A stretch of DNA of 64,000 bases from Mesocentrotus franciscanus (GCA_037976565.1 CP137682.1:2854867-2918866), one strand, 5' to 3'. Positions 23,497 to 34,248 are shown, counted from the stretch's first letter. Notes: generated by a model not told the origin, from the letters alone. Program-made: numbers and translations.

Positions 23497-23631
23497 TCAT
23501 TGACATGCAACTCCATTACGCACGACAACAGATTTGACAACGGGGGAATTCGGACCTAATTTGAAATTCCTATCCAACGCAGCAGCCAGGACAAGGGATG
23601 AAGATACAGCTAGACAGCAACAAACAAACAT
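23497..23631 (-). CDS. Candidate small secreted peptide ORF (44 aa), unverified
   Basis: From an ATG at 23631 (context ACAATGT) the minus-strand frame encodes MFVCCCLAVSSSLVLAAALD, which looks like a hydrophobic signal peptide with a cleavable AAA region. A short polar tail follows, ending RNGVACQ and TGA. The frame also continues upstream through a GA microsatellite; I chose the internal ATG because the upstream part is pure Ser-Leu repeat. I recognise no family. It could equally be a chance frame beside the microsatellite. Confidence 0.18.
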   Translation of the reverse strand: MFVCCCLAVSSSLVLAAALDRNFKLGPNSPVVKSVVVRNGVACQ

Positions 23632-23654
23632 TGTCAGAGAAGGTGATAGAGTGT

Positions 23655-23792
23655 GAGAGAGAGAGATAGGAGAGAGAGACAGAGAGACAGAGAGAGACAG
23701 AGAGAGAGAGAGAGAGTGAGAACGAGAAAGATAGACAGAGAGAGAGAGAGAGAGAATGAGAGAGATAGACAGAGACAGAGAGAGAGAATGTA
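23655..23792. repeat. GA-rich microsatellite
   Basis: Runs of GAGA and GACAGA are interrupted by AATGAGAGAGATAGACAGA. Ser-Leu frames on the minus strand come from it. Confidence 0.9.
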
Positions 23793-24115
23793 GAGATAAA
23801 ATATTTTCAAAAAATAACAGAAAGCTCAAGCAAAGCAAGACAGAGAAAGAGAAGGAGAGCATTCTAATAATACCACCTATTTCAAAAAGTTATATCAATT
23901 TAGTCAAAATAGAACAAACTTGTGAAAATGCAAAATAAAAACTCTTTAACACACATGCCTTCTATTCCCTAAATTGAATTTGTATCCAAATCCTCAATTT
24001 CTATAAAATGTGTATTTAGTAGGATAATAAGGTATAACTGGCTCTTTTTCTTTTTAAAGATTAGCTGATATTTTATGAACGTAAAGAAAGCCTTGGAAAG
24101 AAATAAGGCAGGTGA

Positions 24116-24324
24116 TTGAGGTGCAGAAGTAGAGCGAGATTCACCATTCATCACAAGAATACCTACACTATAGAAGAGCATTTAACAACAGAAAGGTATG
24201 AACTTGTTATCATAAAAGGCTTGGATGACAATTCTTGGAGACAAAATATTGACAGTGCCGCTGATCTAAGAATGAGAGAGAAGCTTGTTCGTATAATGGA
24301 GTGTTTTCTTTACAACAGAAGTAG
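24116..24324 (+). CDS. Coding-like open frame, possible exon or element relic
   Basis: The frame reads with coding-like codons through TIEEHLTTERYELVIIKGLD then DNSWRQNIDSAADLRMREKL and VRIMECFLYNRS. At AGTAG|GTGAGG the frame meets a fair donor, with TGA immediately after. A possible acceptor is AACAACAG within it. The peptide is acidic/basic mixed, without membrane segment or motif that I know. A hairpin repeat lies ~150 bp downstream. Confidence 0.2.
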
Positions 24325-24477
24325 GTGAGGTTGAAGAGTAAGGCATCTATAGATCGCTGTCTTTACCACAACGGGTTCATGATTTGACACATGATCATAT
24401 AACATTTTCTTACAGTGCAAAGAGAGAAATGTGATTCAACATTTTCTTGGAAAATTTTGTTTTTGTGATACGTGTTT

Positions 24478-24540
24478 CATCTGTTGAAAGCAAGAAGGGT
24501 GTTAACTCTGTGTGAAATGCCCTTCCAGCTCTCACAGATC
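24478..24540. repeat. ~80-bp palindromic hairpin repeat, copy 5
   Basis: The segment is CATCTGTTGAAAGCAAGAAG then GGTGTTAACTCTGTGTGAAA and TGCCCTTCCAGCTCTCACAGAT. The loop is in the minus orientation and is shortened: the second GAGTTAA half-arm is missing, so the stem is shorter than in other copies. Confidence 0.8.
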
Positions 24541-24930
24541 TTTTGTCAACATATTGTTATTGCAAGGGTTAACATCCTGGCAATGGCTCATCTTTACACA
24601 CAAAACACAACAATCCCAACACGATTTGAATGCTATGGGACTGTAATCTACAGCTGATGTGAACATAGTATAGAACATGCAGTCTAGTCACGTCTCATAC
24701 AGAGAGTCACAAATGAGTCATTTATCAAAAAAGGACTAACATCTATGCTACGACTCCCTACAGGTGGGTCAAAACAAGCTGGACTATTTGTCGTTCCCAT
24801 TTTCAGACAGTTGTGCTCAAAATTTGAATTGATTCAATCCTGAGACACACTCAGATTTTATAAGAAGCTTATCTGTGCTGTTCTAGTTCTGGAGTATACC
24901 AATATTTCCTCTTTGTTTCTTACAATATTC

Positions 24931-25002
24931 TACAGAGCCAGAGGGGCGCTAATTCTGTATGACAGTATATGAGTTACCTTCCTTCTGGCTTCAGACAGAC
25001 AA
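24931..25002. repeat. ~80-bp palindromic hairpin repeat, copy 6
   Basis: It has arms AGAGCCAGAGGGGCGCTAA and GAGTTACCTTCCTTCTGGCT, with the loop TCTGTATGACAGTATAT in minus orientation. It lies ~390 bp after copy 5. Confidence 0.84.
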
Positions 25003-26328
25003 TATATCAAATTGTTGACAAATGCATAAACCTGCAAAGCCACCCTGAAGAAGGCTTTTCACCACTTCCTGCTACTTCAAGATGATGTAAACTAGGGATT
25101 CTCTACATAAGTGGATTTACCAACTGTGACATCCATTTTTCATGTTAGAGCTTGACATATATAACATTTTGATATTTCTCCTCCCTGACAACATTCCATT
25201 AACTTCAATACACAATGCATTCAATTCTGATTCTGGAATTGATGGGAAGGCGCATGAGTAATGAGACTTGATATGAAATAATAAACGTCATCTAACATCA
25301 AATTTTTCAAATTTGTGTGAACATCAACTGAGACAAATAGATAGTTGCTGACCTTGTCTGCCCTATGTACATTAGAAGCTGTCATTAAAATGCTCCATTG
25401 CCCCGAGTCTCAACAAATGATGTATTCTGTCCTCTATAGCTCATGTTCCTCAACAACTCTCGACCTGTTGGGTGCTCTAAATCTTCATTTATTGACAAAT
25501 CTTAGCTTGATTGATGTAGATCAATACCACTACAGTTTAGCCTGACAGTTTATCCATGCTATGGTGGAGTTCAACAGAAAAGAAGAAAAAAAGGAGGACA
25601 GAAGTCCGCAGACAAGATAAACGATTGCCTTCCCCCCCTCGAGTCTGATCAGTTTTCCGGTTTACACCTCATTACGCCAGCCCTAAAGTGAAGCTTTACA
25701 CTACTTCATCAGCCCCATGTTAGTTATTCATGGGCACGGTTAGGACACTCGGTGGAGATCGGACGCCACTGAAGATGCAATTACCGCCCGCCTCAAAGCA
25801 AAGCTTCAAATCTGACAGTGATTTGTGTGAGGCAGTGAGTGGACAGGGTAATCGCTAAGGTAAACAAACATGGACATCAAAGTATTTAATCATTGTCATC
25901 TTTCCTCTTTGTATATCAGCCCTGTTGAAAGGAATGACTGATAGTGATTAATATTAAATCCAGATTACTCTGGCCAGGGCAAACACTTCATGAAATTGAA
26001 TTTGTAAAATCTTAACTTGTAACAAAATATTTTGTTTGGCCTGTATAGTATGCACAACCACTGGCATTATACATTTACATATAGAGGTTAGTTTGATCTT
26101 TACAAGAGGACTCTGGTATGACTATTATAATTAAATTAAATGAACACAATGTACAGTCCTCTCAGAGGTTCAAGTTAAAATTAGAAAGGTTAACCACCTG
26201 GGCCGTCTTATAAAGAGTTGCGATTGATTTGGATCGATCGCAAGTCCTCTAATCAATCGCAAGTTTACAGTCCCCTATCTCTTATGTACATAGTTGCAAT
26301 TGAAAGGTACAATAGTAGGAGTTGTATC

Positions 26329-26329
<1 letters not shown>
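25003..26329. other. Sequence without a recognised feature
   Basis: A 66-codon frame at 25345-25545 shows no family resemblance. A short CpG- and GC-richer patch lies at 25625-25860. Near 26218 a small palindromic word ATCGATCG occurs. Nothing else is seen. Confidence 0.4.
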
Positions 26330-26378
<49 letters not shown>

Positions 26379-26380
26379 TG

Positions 26381-26434
<54 letters not shown>

Positions 26435-26460
26435 ATAGTAGTAGTAGTAGTAGTGGTAGT
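26330..26460. repeat. (GTA)n trinucleotide array, left side of gap
   Basis: More than 40 GTA units with a few GTG or AAT variants run directly into the N gap. Poly-Ser, poly-Val and poly-Tyr frames are translations of it. Confidence 0.95.
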
Positions 26461-26960
26461 NNNNNNNNNNNNNNNNNNNNNNNNNNNNNNNNNNNNNNNN
26501 NNNNNNNNNNNNNNNNNNNNNNNNNNNNNNNNNNNNNNNNNNNNNNNNNNNNNNNNNNNNNNNNNNNNNNNNNNNNNNNNNNNNNNNNNNNNNNNNNNNN
26601 NNNNNNNNNNNNNNNNNNNNNNNNNNNNNNNNNNNNNNNNNNNNNNNNNNNNNNNNNNNNNNNNNNNNNNNNNNNNNNNNNNNNNNNNNNNNNNNNNNNN
26701 NNNNNNNNNNNNNNNNNNNNNNNNNNNNNNNNNNNNNNNNNNNNNNNNNNNNNNNNNNNNNNNNNNNNNNNNNNNNNNNNNNNNNNNNNNNNNNNNNNNN
26801 NNNNNNNNNNNNNNNNNNNNNNNNNNNNNNNNNNNNNNNNNNNNNNNNNNNNNNNNNNNNNNNNNNNNNNNNNNNNNNNNNNNNNNNNNNNNNNNNNNNN
26901 NNNNNNNNNNNNNNNNNNNNNNNNNNNNNNNNNNNNNNNNNNNNNNNNNNNNNNNNNNNN
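26461..26960. other. Assembly gap (500 N) inside a GTA array
   Basis: A run of exactly 500 N has GTA repeats on both sides. The assembly most likely broke on the repeat; the true size is unknown. Confidence 0.99.
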
Positions 26961-26996
<36 letters not shown>

Positions 26997-26997
26997 C
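26961..26997. repeat. (GTA)n array, right side of gap
   Basis: It continues the same trinucleotide and ends at GTACTAGAAATAC. Confidence 0.95.
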
Positions 26998-27460
26998 TAG
27001 AAATACAATTACAATTCAATTTAATAAAACTTCTGAATACTATGGCAAAACATTTTCATCTCAGCCTTCTGCAGAGCACATATGACTTTCTCATCCTTGT
27101 TCTCAGCCCAATATATGCTTTAATATGTTTTTTCAAACACGGATCATCAGATGGATATCACATTGAGAATGGGTGTGGTGTTTTGCTCTACAATTTCTGG
27201 TGTACTATGTCAGAAACCTAACACCGCAACTGTCCTTCGTAATTATGCTGGTAGCAAAAATGAAAACTTAAACAGGAACTACTGTAAATTTCAGCCAGAC
27301 TTCAAATAATTTGGAATAGAAATAACTATCCATGCTATAGCATAAAATGCAGAGTCCTTTAAAGACAACAGAAATCAAGATTATTTTTCAATACTATCAT
27401 TTGTGATCCCATACTTATTCCATACAAATTCAAACTCTTTATATTTGTATGTTCAGAGTA

Positions 27461-27496
27461 GCCAGAAGAGCGTAAAATTTGTGTAAAAATGATGCG
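27461..27496. repeat. Partial hairpin-family copy (left half only)
   Basis: AGCCAGAAGAGCGTAAAATT matches the outer left arm of the ~80-bp family. The right arm is absent, possibly because the neighbouring composite element begins at ~27514. Confidence 0.45.
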
Positions 27497-27513
27497 AGAT
27501 AATGTCACTTACA

Positions 27514-28026
27514 GCGTGTCCACACACAAAAAAATTATCCCGAAACTCTATAACGAAACGTCGTATAAAGAATCATCGTATAAATTTCAGGGTGTCCACA
27601 CACAAGAAACGTTGTATAAAGAATCATTGTATAAATTCCATGGTGTCCACACACACAAGAAAGTAATCCCGAAACTCTACAGCGAAATGTCGTATAGGTG
27701 CGCAGTTTGCTACTGCGGTCATGAAATGGAAGCGGAAATGAGAGGTCAGGTCTCCTTTCATGCGAGGTCACGTTAACCCCCAGTTATACCGTTAGTTTTA
27801 CTAGTTACGTCCACACACAACACATTCCGTGATTAGGCGTGATTAGACGTGATTCTTTATCGAGTTCTAGTTCGAAACGATGCCCAAACCTGCGTTTCAT
27901 TATATGACGTTATCGTTAGTTATACGTATCGTTAGTAAGCGTCCACACACACAATTTCATTGTATAACTATCCCGAAACGGTATAACTAATCACCCCTAA
28001 TCACGGAAAGTGTTGTGTGTGGACAA
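27514..28026. mobile_element. Composite element with repeated GTCCACACACA ends
   Basis: The left end CGTGTCCACACACAAAAAAA and right end TGTTGTGTGTGGACAAGG are inverted. The word GTCCACACACA recurs internally at about 27592, 27643, 27809 and 27941. Nearby sub-blocks include CGTCGTATAAAGAATCATCG and ATCCCGAAACTCTA (27537 and 27666). CpG-rich words such as CGTGATTAGACGTGATTC are inside. The pattern suggests a TIR element enlarged by nested or duplicated ends. It has no coherent ORF. Confidence 0.7.
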
Positions 28027-28357
28027 GGGGTTAGGCTCCAAACAGACTGTTCATTGTGACAAGCACTCTACAAAATAATCCAAGATCAATCGCATTGGAG
28101 ATTTGCATTGCATTACAAGAAGCAAGATATCCCTGGGGAAAATGTCAAACCATTATGAATTCATGCTATCTATTCTGCCTCTACTGAGGCACATAGAATG
28201 TTGGCAAAGTTGTGTATTATTCATAATCCATGACACTCTTCTAATAATTGGATGATATATTCTGATGCATGTGGGGATATGATATATCTCCCAACGCAGT
28301 CAATCACGTTACATTTCACTGACTTCCACTTAATACCTGCACATAGATATATCTAAT

Positions 28358-28376
28358 GTGTGTGAGAGAGAGAGGG

Positions 28377-28411
<35 letters not shown>
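28358..28411. repeat. (GA)n microsatellite
   Basis: A GA run with a GGGGGGA interruption near its left end. Confidence 0.92.
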
Positions 28412-28417
<6 letters not shown>

Positions 28418-28641
28418 AAGAAGAAAGAGTCATCAAATTAAGACCAGGCACAGCCCACAATTTCTTTAAGGTCATCAATGGCGCCCTCAACAGTTTTAGC
28501 AGACTATTTATAAGTACATCGCCGGATGCCCATTTCAAGGGCGTGAACACAGATTTTGGTCAACTATTTAACCCACTGACCGTTGTAACCTGGACGTCCA
28601 TTGGTAAGTTAAACGAGAACAAGATCATCCACTATTCAACA

Positions 28642-28683
28642 GGTTGAATTGCTAAATTCTATAATGAAAGGCAAAAGAAATGA
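28642..28683 (+). CDS. Possible 42-nt microexon (weak)
   Basis: CACTATTCAACAG is followed by 14 open codons (VELLNSIMKGKRND) and then GAT|GTAAGTAT, a strong donor. The length is divisible by three. The acceptor is only moderate. No neighbouring plus-strand exons were found to support it. Confidence 0.17.
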
Positions 28684-28799
28684 TGTAAGTATATCAAAAG
28701 CTATCATGACTGATGAATATGTCATAGATAGGTCAACACATTGACTGGCACACGATCATATGAATCAATAGAACTCAAAGTCAAATATTTTGAGATTAC

Positions 28800-28936
28800 C
28801 TCATTTTTGGAGTTCTTGATTTGATTCCCTTCAAGCTCTTGATGGACCCTGACGATGCCGATGGTTTTAAGCCCGACGTCGCCGGAGGAACCACCGAATG
28901 TGTCTTACTACGAGTCCTCATCATGGGTGACGCCAT
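28800..28936 (-). CDS. Candidate first coding exon, function unknown
   Basis: On the minus strand ATGGCGTCACCC sits in the context CAAC|ATGG, with an in-frame TGA two codons upstream that marks the start of the frame. The segment encodes 45 residues, MASPMMRTRSKTHSVVPP then ATSGLKPSASSGSIKSLKG and IKSRTPKM. It ends at ATGAG|GTAATC, an acceptable donor, leaving two bases of a split codon. The DNA is CpG-rich compared with its AT-rich surroundings. The peptide is basic, Ser/Thr/Pro-rich and low in hydrophobics, as in a disordered N-terminus of a cytosolic or nuclear protein. I recognise no family, and no second exon is evident. Confidence 0.42.
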
Positions 28937-30732
28937 GTTGATTCAAATGTGATCTTCACCAACCGCTTGTGATCCAATTAAAATATATTTCCTCTCTGAA
29001 TTAGTCTAGACACTTCTCCTAATAGTTGTCTTGGCGATGAACTGTCTGCGAAAGGTGTTCTCATGAAGGAGTAGTCAGCTCCTTGGTCTCATTAAATGAT
29101 TGCCATCTACAGTCTTCAGTAATGAATAATTTTATTCACATTGTCAACATATTCAAAGAACTTGGGAACTATCACATATTCCAATATTCAGTCTTATTAG
29201 TCGTCACAATGTCTCCATAAACAAAAGGATCCTCCTTTTATTCGTTCTTAAGACGTAATTCAAAGCCACACCGTCATGGGAAACATCATTGATTTGAAGA
29301 AGAAAAAAGAATTGAAATTGAATTTAAATCCAGGTGTTTACTCATAAATTCTCCAATTATACCTCTTAAGCATTCCCTCTCTTGCAATATATGGCCAAGT
29401 TGTAATAAGCTTTATAAAATATTCAATGATGACAGTCCTTTAAATCCATATTGAGATGAATTATGCTCCTGTTATCAGCATATGGGGGATTTATCGCTTT
29501 TCAATAAATGTCAGACCACTTCAATTTATCAGAATTATTGTATAATGGCAAAGTTGAGGTGTTAACATTTACAAACAAATACAACAGGTGTGGAAGATCT
29601 TATTGGAAGTTCTTTGACGTAAGAAAAATGTCTAAAGTTATTTTTACAACATCAAACAAAATATTTCAAAATTAACTCGCACATTTTTTTCAAAATATTT
29701 GTGCTCTGACAATATTTTCTAGCGGAGGGAGACTGTATGGAGTGGAGAGTGTAGTACATTTGTAATCTCCTCCCGTCGTCAAATATCTTAGGCCGGGATG
29801 TGTGACATGGAATCAATTCTCTGTGATGTTCAGCTGATTCGATAAGTTTCCTCCTGTGTGATCTTGCCACAGAGTCGCATTACACGCGATATACACCCAC
29901 GCCGATTCCACTACATAAGCCAATTCCAAACTGAAGCTCCAGTAGGCACCAACGTTCTTACAAAGAAATCACATTCAGGGACAGTCTGTCGAGCTAACCT
30001 GTGAACTGAAAGTCTCCACGATACAAATTAGCTTTTGAAGTGATGGCATTGGCATTCCCTTTAGAGAGCTAGTTGCTTGTTTGTAATTTCCCTGATACAC
30101 AAAGGCAATTAGATACATGCCCACTCAGTATATGCCGTTGGTACTTGATCAAGTAAATTTGCAGTGTCCCACTAACCACAATGGCGAGGTGAGCGCTGGA
30201 TAATGTAATACCCGGAATTCCAAAGCATTAAGGCACTGCAAGGCTGAACGTTACCGACACATTTGGGAGATGATTTGCATCGAGCACTGCCGATGTGGTG
30301 CGAAAAGATGAAGTAAGTGTTTCATTCAAATGAAGCTTACAAGTCATTGCAGGTCATTATCCATGCTTCTGACGATAACTTGTTGATGTCTCCACACCAA
30401 TCACACAGGAATACCACTTGGTTGGAGGATGCGTTCGCTGCCGTGAAACAAGCGATAACTTGAGATATTGCTCAGGGCAAGACAGCAGGATTTCGTCTTA
30501 AACATGCAGCCTGCGGCATCCCTGTAGATATCCATAATGCTATTCACTGATAAACCTGGCTGCTTGGTGGCGTCGCAGAGCCGAGGAAAGGAAATCTATC
30601 TAACATGTTGACTTACGATGAAGAGTACCTGTACCTGAGTACTATGTTACGCTATCGTACGGCCCTCTCTTTTAATGCTTCTTAGAATATCCAATCCATG
30701 CAAGATATAGCTAACTTGGGCTGTGTGTGTGA
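28937..30732. other. Mostly unique stretch upstream of the candidate first exon
   Basis: On the minus strand this lies 5' of the candidate start codon and would hold its promoter if that exon is real. I see no clear TATA box or repeat copy. A plus-strand ATGGCGAG|GTGAGC at about 30181 mimics a start plus donor but has no support. Confidence 0.35.
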
Positions 30733-30865
30733 GGAGAGAGAGAGAGTGCATGCACGGATTAATGTGTGTGGGGCTGAGTGCTGAACAAAGTAAAGGGGGT
30801 CCCCTCTTGCCTTATTAACTCCGTGTTATCCTCCTGTAAGTAGTTGAATGGGGCCCGGTGTTTTG

Positions 30866-31258
30866 GAGAGAGATGGGGGAGGAATTGGTGAAGAGGGGGG
30901 AGAGGGGAGAGAGAGGGAGAGAGAGAGGGAGGGAGAGGGGCAGAGAGGGAGGGAGAGATAGAGAGAGGGGAGTAGAGAGGAGAGAGAGGGAGGGGGAAGA
31001 GGTAGAGGGAGGGAGAGATAGAGAGGGAGGGAGAGATAGAGAGGGAGGGAGAAATAGAGAGGGAGGGAGAGATAGAGAGGGATGGAGAGAGAGAGAGAGA
31101 GGGGCGTAGAAGGGAGAGAGAGGGAGGGGGAAGAGGAAGAGGGAGGGAGAGATAGAGAGGGAGGGAGAGATAGAGGGAGAGGGAGGGAGAGGGAGGGAGA
31201 GGGAGGGAGAGATAAAGAAGTAGAGGGGGTGGAGGTAGGGGAGAGACACACAGAGAGA
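30866..31258. repeat. Large polypurine (GA/GGGA) tract with ~140-bp higher-order copies
   Basis: Nearly 400 bp are almost purely purine on the plus strand. The phrase AGAGAGAGGGAGGGGGAAGA recurs in two longer similar units (about 30975-31040 and 31113-31180), followed by GAGATAGAGAGGGAGG units. Arg/Glu/Gly frames on plus and Ser-Pro-Leu frames on minus are repeat translations. Confidence 0.93.
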
Positions 31259-31332
31259 ATAGAGTCTCACCATAACTAAGTCATTGAAAGGGAGAGGGAG
31301 GGGTAGGAAATTAGAGAGAAGACAGAGGGAGG

Positions 31333-31370
<38 letters not shown>

Positions 31371-31486
31371 CACACACAGATGGAGTAAGAGTGAGTGAGA
31401 GAGAGTATCTTACCATAACTAATATCACTGTAAGAGAGAGGTTAGGAAATTAGAGAGCAGACAGAGACAGAGAGAGAGAGAGAGAA

Positions 31487-31517
<31 letters not shown>

Positions 31518-31560
31518 CGGACAGACAGACGGAGTAAGAGTGAGTGAGTGAGTGAGAGAG
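31259..31560. repeat. Tandemly duplicated block between GA runs
   Basis: Two similar blocks, TCTCACCATAACTAAGTCAT (31265) and TATCTTACCATAACTAATAT (31406), are each followed by GGTTAGGAAATTAGAGAG-like text and GA/CA-rich runs. A third, weaker start (CATCTTTACAATAAGTAATA) lies at 31561. The spacing is about 140 bp. Confidence 0.75.
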
Positions 31561-31579
31561 CATCTTTACAATAAGTAAT

Positions 31580-32394
31580 AACATTCTGAAACCATTCTCT
31601 CAGCTCCTATAATGAACTGGACAAGGGTGAATAAGTTGCCTTTTTCTCTACAAGAGCTACAAACTCTTACAGGTGGGGCTACTAATAAACCTATGGGGTG
31701 CAGTTCCCCTTGTCATATTATCATGATGCTACATAATTATGACTCTAAGTCCTTGACATATAACGATGATGCCAGACGACAGCGTGTCTGACACATCCGT
31801 ATGATATACCCGGCTAAATTGATATACAAGCTGGTTAATGATATCCAATATTTGTACTGGTACTTGAAAAAAACACAAACATAAAGAGCAAAACCGCTAA
31901 ATACGCAAAATAAGATGGAAATATACAATCATCAAATGACTGAAAACATAAATAGATGGACAACTGTGAAAAACTTCAAAGTGCTAAACAATTCAGAGAA
32001 CAGAGTTATAAGAGAACCATGCTAGTATTTCAACCACATAGCAAATAGAGATATCCATATTTCTACCAGCACAATAAGTAGGTCTTATGCAAGAAATCAT
32101 GACCTTCAACACAAAAGATACTGCATAGAATATAGTTGAAATGGTTTGCATTCATATAATTCTCTGTTTGACATTTCAAGCGATTCCATTTGATTAAAAG
32201 TCGTGGTTTTTTATAGTAGTTTTCTCTCATTGCTATCAGTAGTAGATGTTGACTAAGTGCTATAATGGCTTTCTGGAATTCCGCCTGCATATTCTTTCCA
32301 AGAAATGGAATTAATATTGCCAAACCCATCGCTGCTTCTTCTTTAGTTTGTTCTGTCTATCTTTGAATATTTTTTATCTGTTGTCTCTCTATAT
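31580..32394. other. AT-rich sequence without a recognised feature
   Basis: I see no inverted repeat or exon-like segment. Minus-strand open frames here lack splice flanks and coding-like codon use. Confidence 0.45.
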
Positions 32395-32600
32395 CTTTCT
32401 CTCTTTCTGTTTCCCCAGCCCTGACAATGATCCAACCCCCCCCCCTTTCTCTTTCTCTCTCTCTCTCTCTCTCTGTCTGTCTGTCTCCCTGTACATCCAT
32501 AAATTTCAATATTTCTTGAATCTATCTTATGAGATATTCTTCTACACTTATTTGTTACCCCCCCACACACTCTCTCTCTCTCTCTCCCTCTCCCTCCATG
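32395..32600. repeat. CT-rich microsatellites
   Basis: CT runs lie at about 32445-32492 (with a C9 run just before) and 32568-32600, separated by unique sequence. Confidence 0.85.
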
Positions 32601-33662
32601 TTGCATGCACATCACATAATACGAGTAGATAAACTTTATTTGAACAGCTGTACACCACATGCATATCCCTTTCCAATCTGCTACACATTTTACATCAAAT
32701 ATATCAACACCTTTAAAAAAGAACAATTTGCTGAAACCAAATATGACCTTTTCACAAGCCATAAACCATACAAAATGAGTATACATCATCCTAAATATTA
32801 ATGCTCCCTGAATAAAACATATAGATCAAACGCCGGCAGAACGATCGGATTGCCGCCCGAAATCACTGCTAATTGCATGCATTTGAAAATCCTGCTCAAA
32901 AAACCTACATTACAGACCCATCACTGCGGGTTGCTTCAAATGGTGCGTGAAACGGTGCGTATCCGTTTCATTTGCAAGATGTCTGGGAGCAGCGGCATGT
33001 GAGAATCCGCATATAAATGAACGTGTGTGGTATTACACCATGGGGCGAATAATAGGGTGACAGGGAATCCGGTCAACAAAATATCCTGATTTTAATCTCG
33101 ACGGTTTCTGAAGACAAATTCAAGACATTGCCCTAGTTATCCCTGATTCTGCGCCTACCCATGATGGCAGGCTGATTGGATTGGATGTCATAGAAGCAGT
33201 GTTCAACATCAATTCCTTTTTCATCTCTCGAGTAGCAAGGCTGTGACATGCAGGAGAAAATCGGGTCAAAACAAGTCATGGGTATTTTGGTATTAGACCC
33301 ATCATATTTTTGTTTGTGTGTGTGTAAAATTTTACGGAAATTATTTGTAAAATGACTTGAAATTTAGATGGTCCAAACTACAAGGAGATATCTAATGATG
33401 TTTTGCTGTTGATGTTGTTGTCGTTCCACTTCATCACATGTCTTTTCATAGAGCAAACAAAATTGTATGAATATTCCATCATACCAGCACATGTTTACAT
33501 GTACTCATTTCAAACATTGTATAAAGCTTCTCTTTTGCTTCTTTATTTCCTACAATGCTTTTAACACCACTTTATTCCTCTCCCTCCCTCTGCAATGAAC
33601 CCATCATAGACTATCAGAGGCAAGGCCATGGTTATATTTGTTTATCTACACAATACACAAAA
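32601..33662. other. Sequence without a supported gene
   Basis: The part 32820-33160 has more CpG and contains the near-palindrome GAAACGGTGCGTATCCGTTT. It is repeat-poor. I cannot tell whether it is regulatory. Confidence 0.4.
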
Positions 33663-34036
33663 GCTGCATTTACACTGCAAGCGAAAAATCATTGACTGAT
33701 CTTTCTCACATTCCGTTGGTAAGCAACTACCGGCAAACACGACAACAACAAAACCAAATAGAAAAAATACCCCACTGGAGTGTTGTTTTTTTTTTTTAAG
33801 GCAGAAATTTCACTGATTTTTGCAGTGTAAATGCATGCTCTCTAAACACTGCTGAATGATTCTGATTTTTTGGCACGCGACTCTCCTCGCTTCCGTGCGA
33901 TCATGTGCAGAGCAGCAACAAGCGCACAACTAACACAAAAATCGGAATGAGCACACATCAATGTTTTTTTCATGGGTTTTTCGAGTAGAGTCAAACAATC
34001 ACCGATTTTTCAAAATGGTGTTTGGGCTGTGTAAAT
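33663..34036. mobile_element. ~370-bp TIR element family, copy 1
   Basis: It shares with copies at 38651 and 49979 the core GACTCTCCTCGCTTCCGTGC followed by GCAGAGCAGCAACAAG, the phrase TCATGGGTTTTTC, and ends of the type GCATTTACACTGC. The end sequence also occurs inverted in the middle (TTTTGCAGTGTAAATGC at about 33819), so the left half is itself bounded by inverted ends. There is no ORF. A target duplication is not clear for this copy. Confidence 0.85.
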
Positions 34037-34093
34037 TAACACAATGAATGTATATCAATGATAAAGAATATATAAAAAGAGAGGGGTACTTAC

Positions 34094-34248
34094 ATAACAT
34101 CACCAAGAGAAGAAATGACCCCAAAGCAAATTATTTCCTCGTATAAGTTCCTTACAAAATTAATAGAACCGTTTTGAGTTGTATATGTGGATGCTAAGAT
34201 GCTGTCTCGACGGTTTTCTCTGATTATCTCTCCCCCGTCGCCATGCCT
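34094..34248 (-). CDS. Exon-like segment with GTAAGT donor, function unknown
   Basis: On the minus strand GCTATTGTTCACAG precedes 51 open codons plus two bases, ending at GTTAT|GTAAGTACC, a strong donor. The peptide includes RHGDGGEIIRENRRDSILAS and TYTTQNGSINFVRNLYEE and IICFGVISSLGDV. The frame also extends upstream to an ATG at 34272, giving a 60-codon ORF whose stop overlaps the donor. Its entry phase (0) matches the exit phase of the segment at 38180-38326. There is no recognised domain. Confidence 0.28.

Noticed and set aside
26218..27085. Poly-Ser, poly-Val and poly-Tyr frames around the second gap
   Set aside because: They are GTA repeat plus N.
27514..28026. CRISPR-like array, because of regularly recurring GTCCACACACA
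   Set aside because: Spacing is irregular, intervening blocks are themselves repeated, and the context is eukaryotic; a composite mobile element explains it.
30181..30194. ATGGCGAG|GTGAGC as a start codon followed by a donor
   Set aside because: Only eight coding bases and no other support; a chance match.
30815..31375. 186- and 141-codon minus-strand Ser/Leu/Pro frames
   Set aside because: They read the polypurine tract from the opposite strand and have no independent coding evidence.
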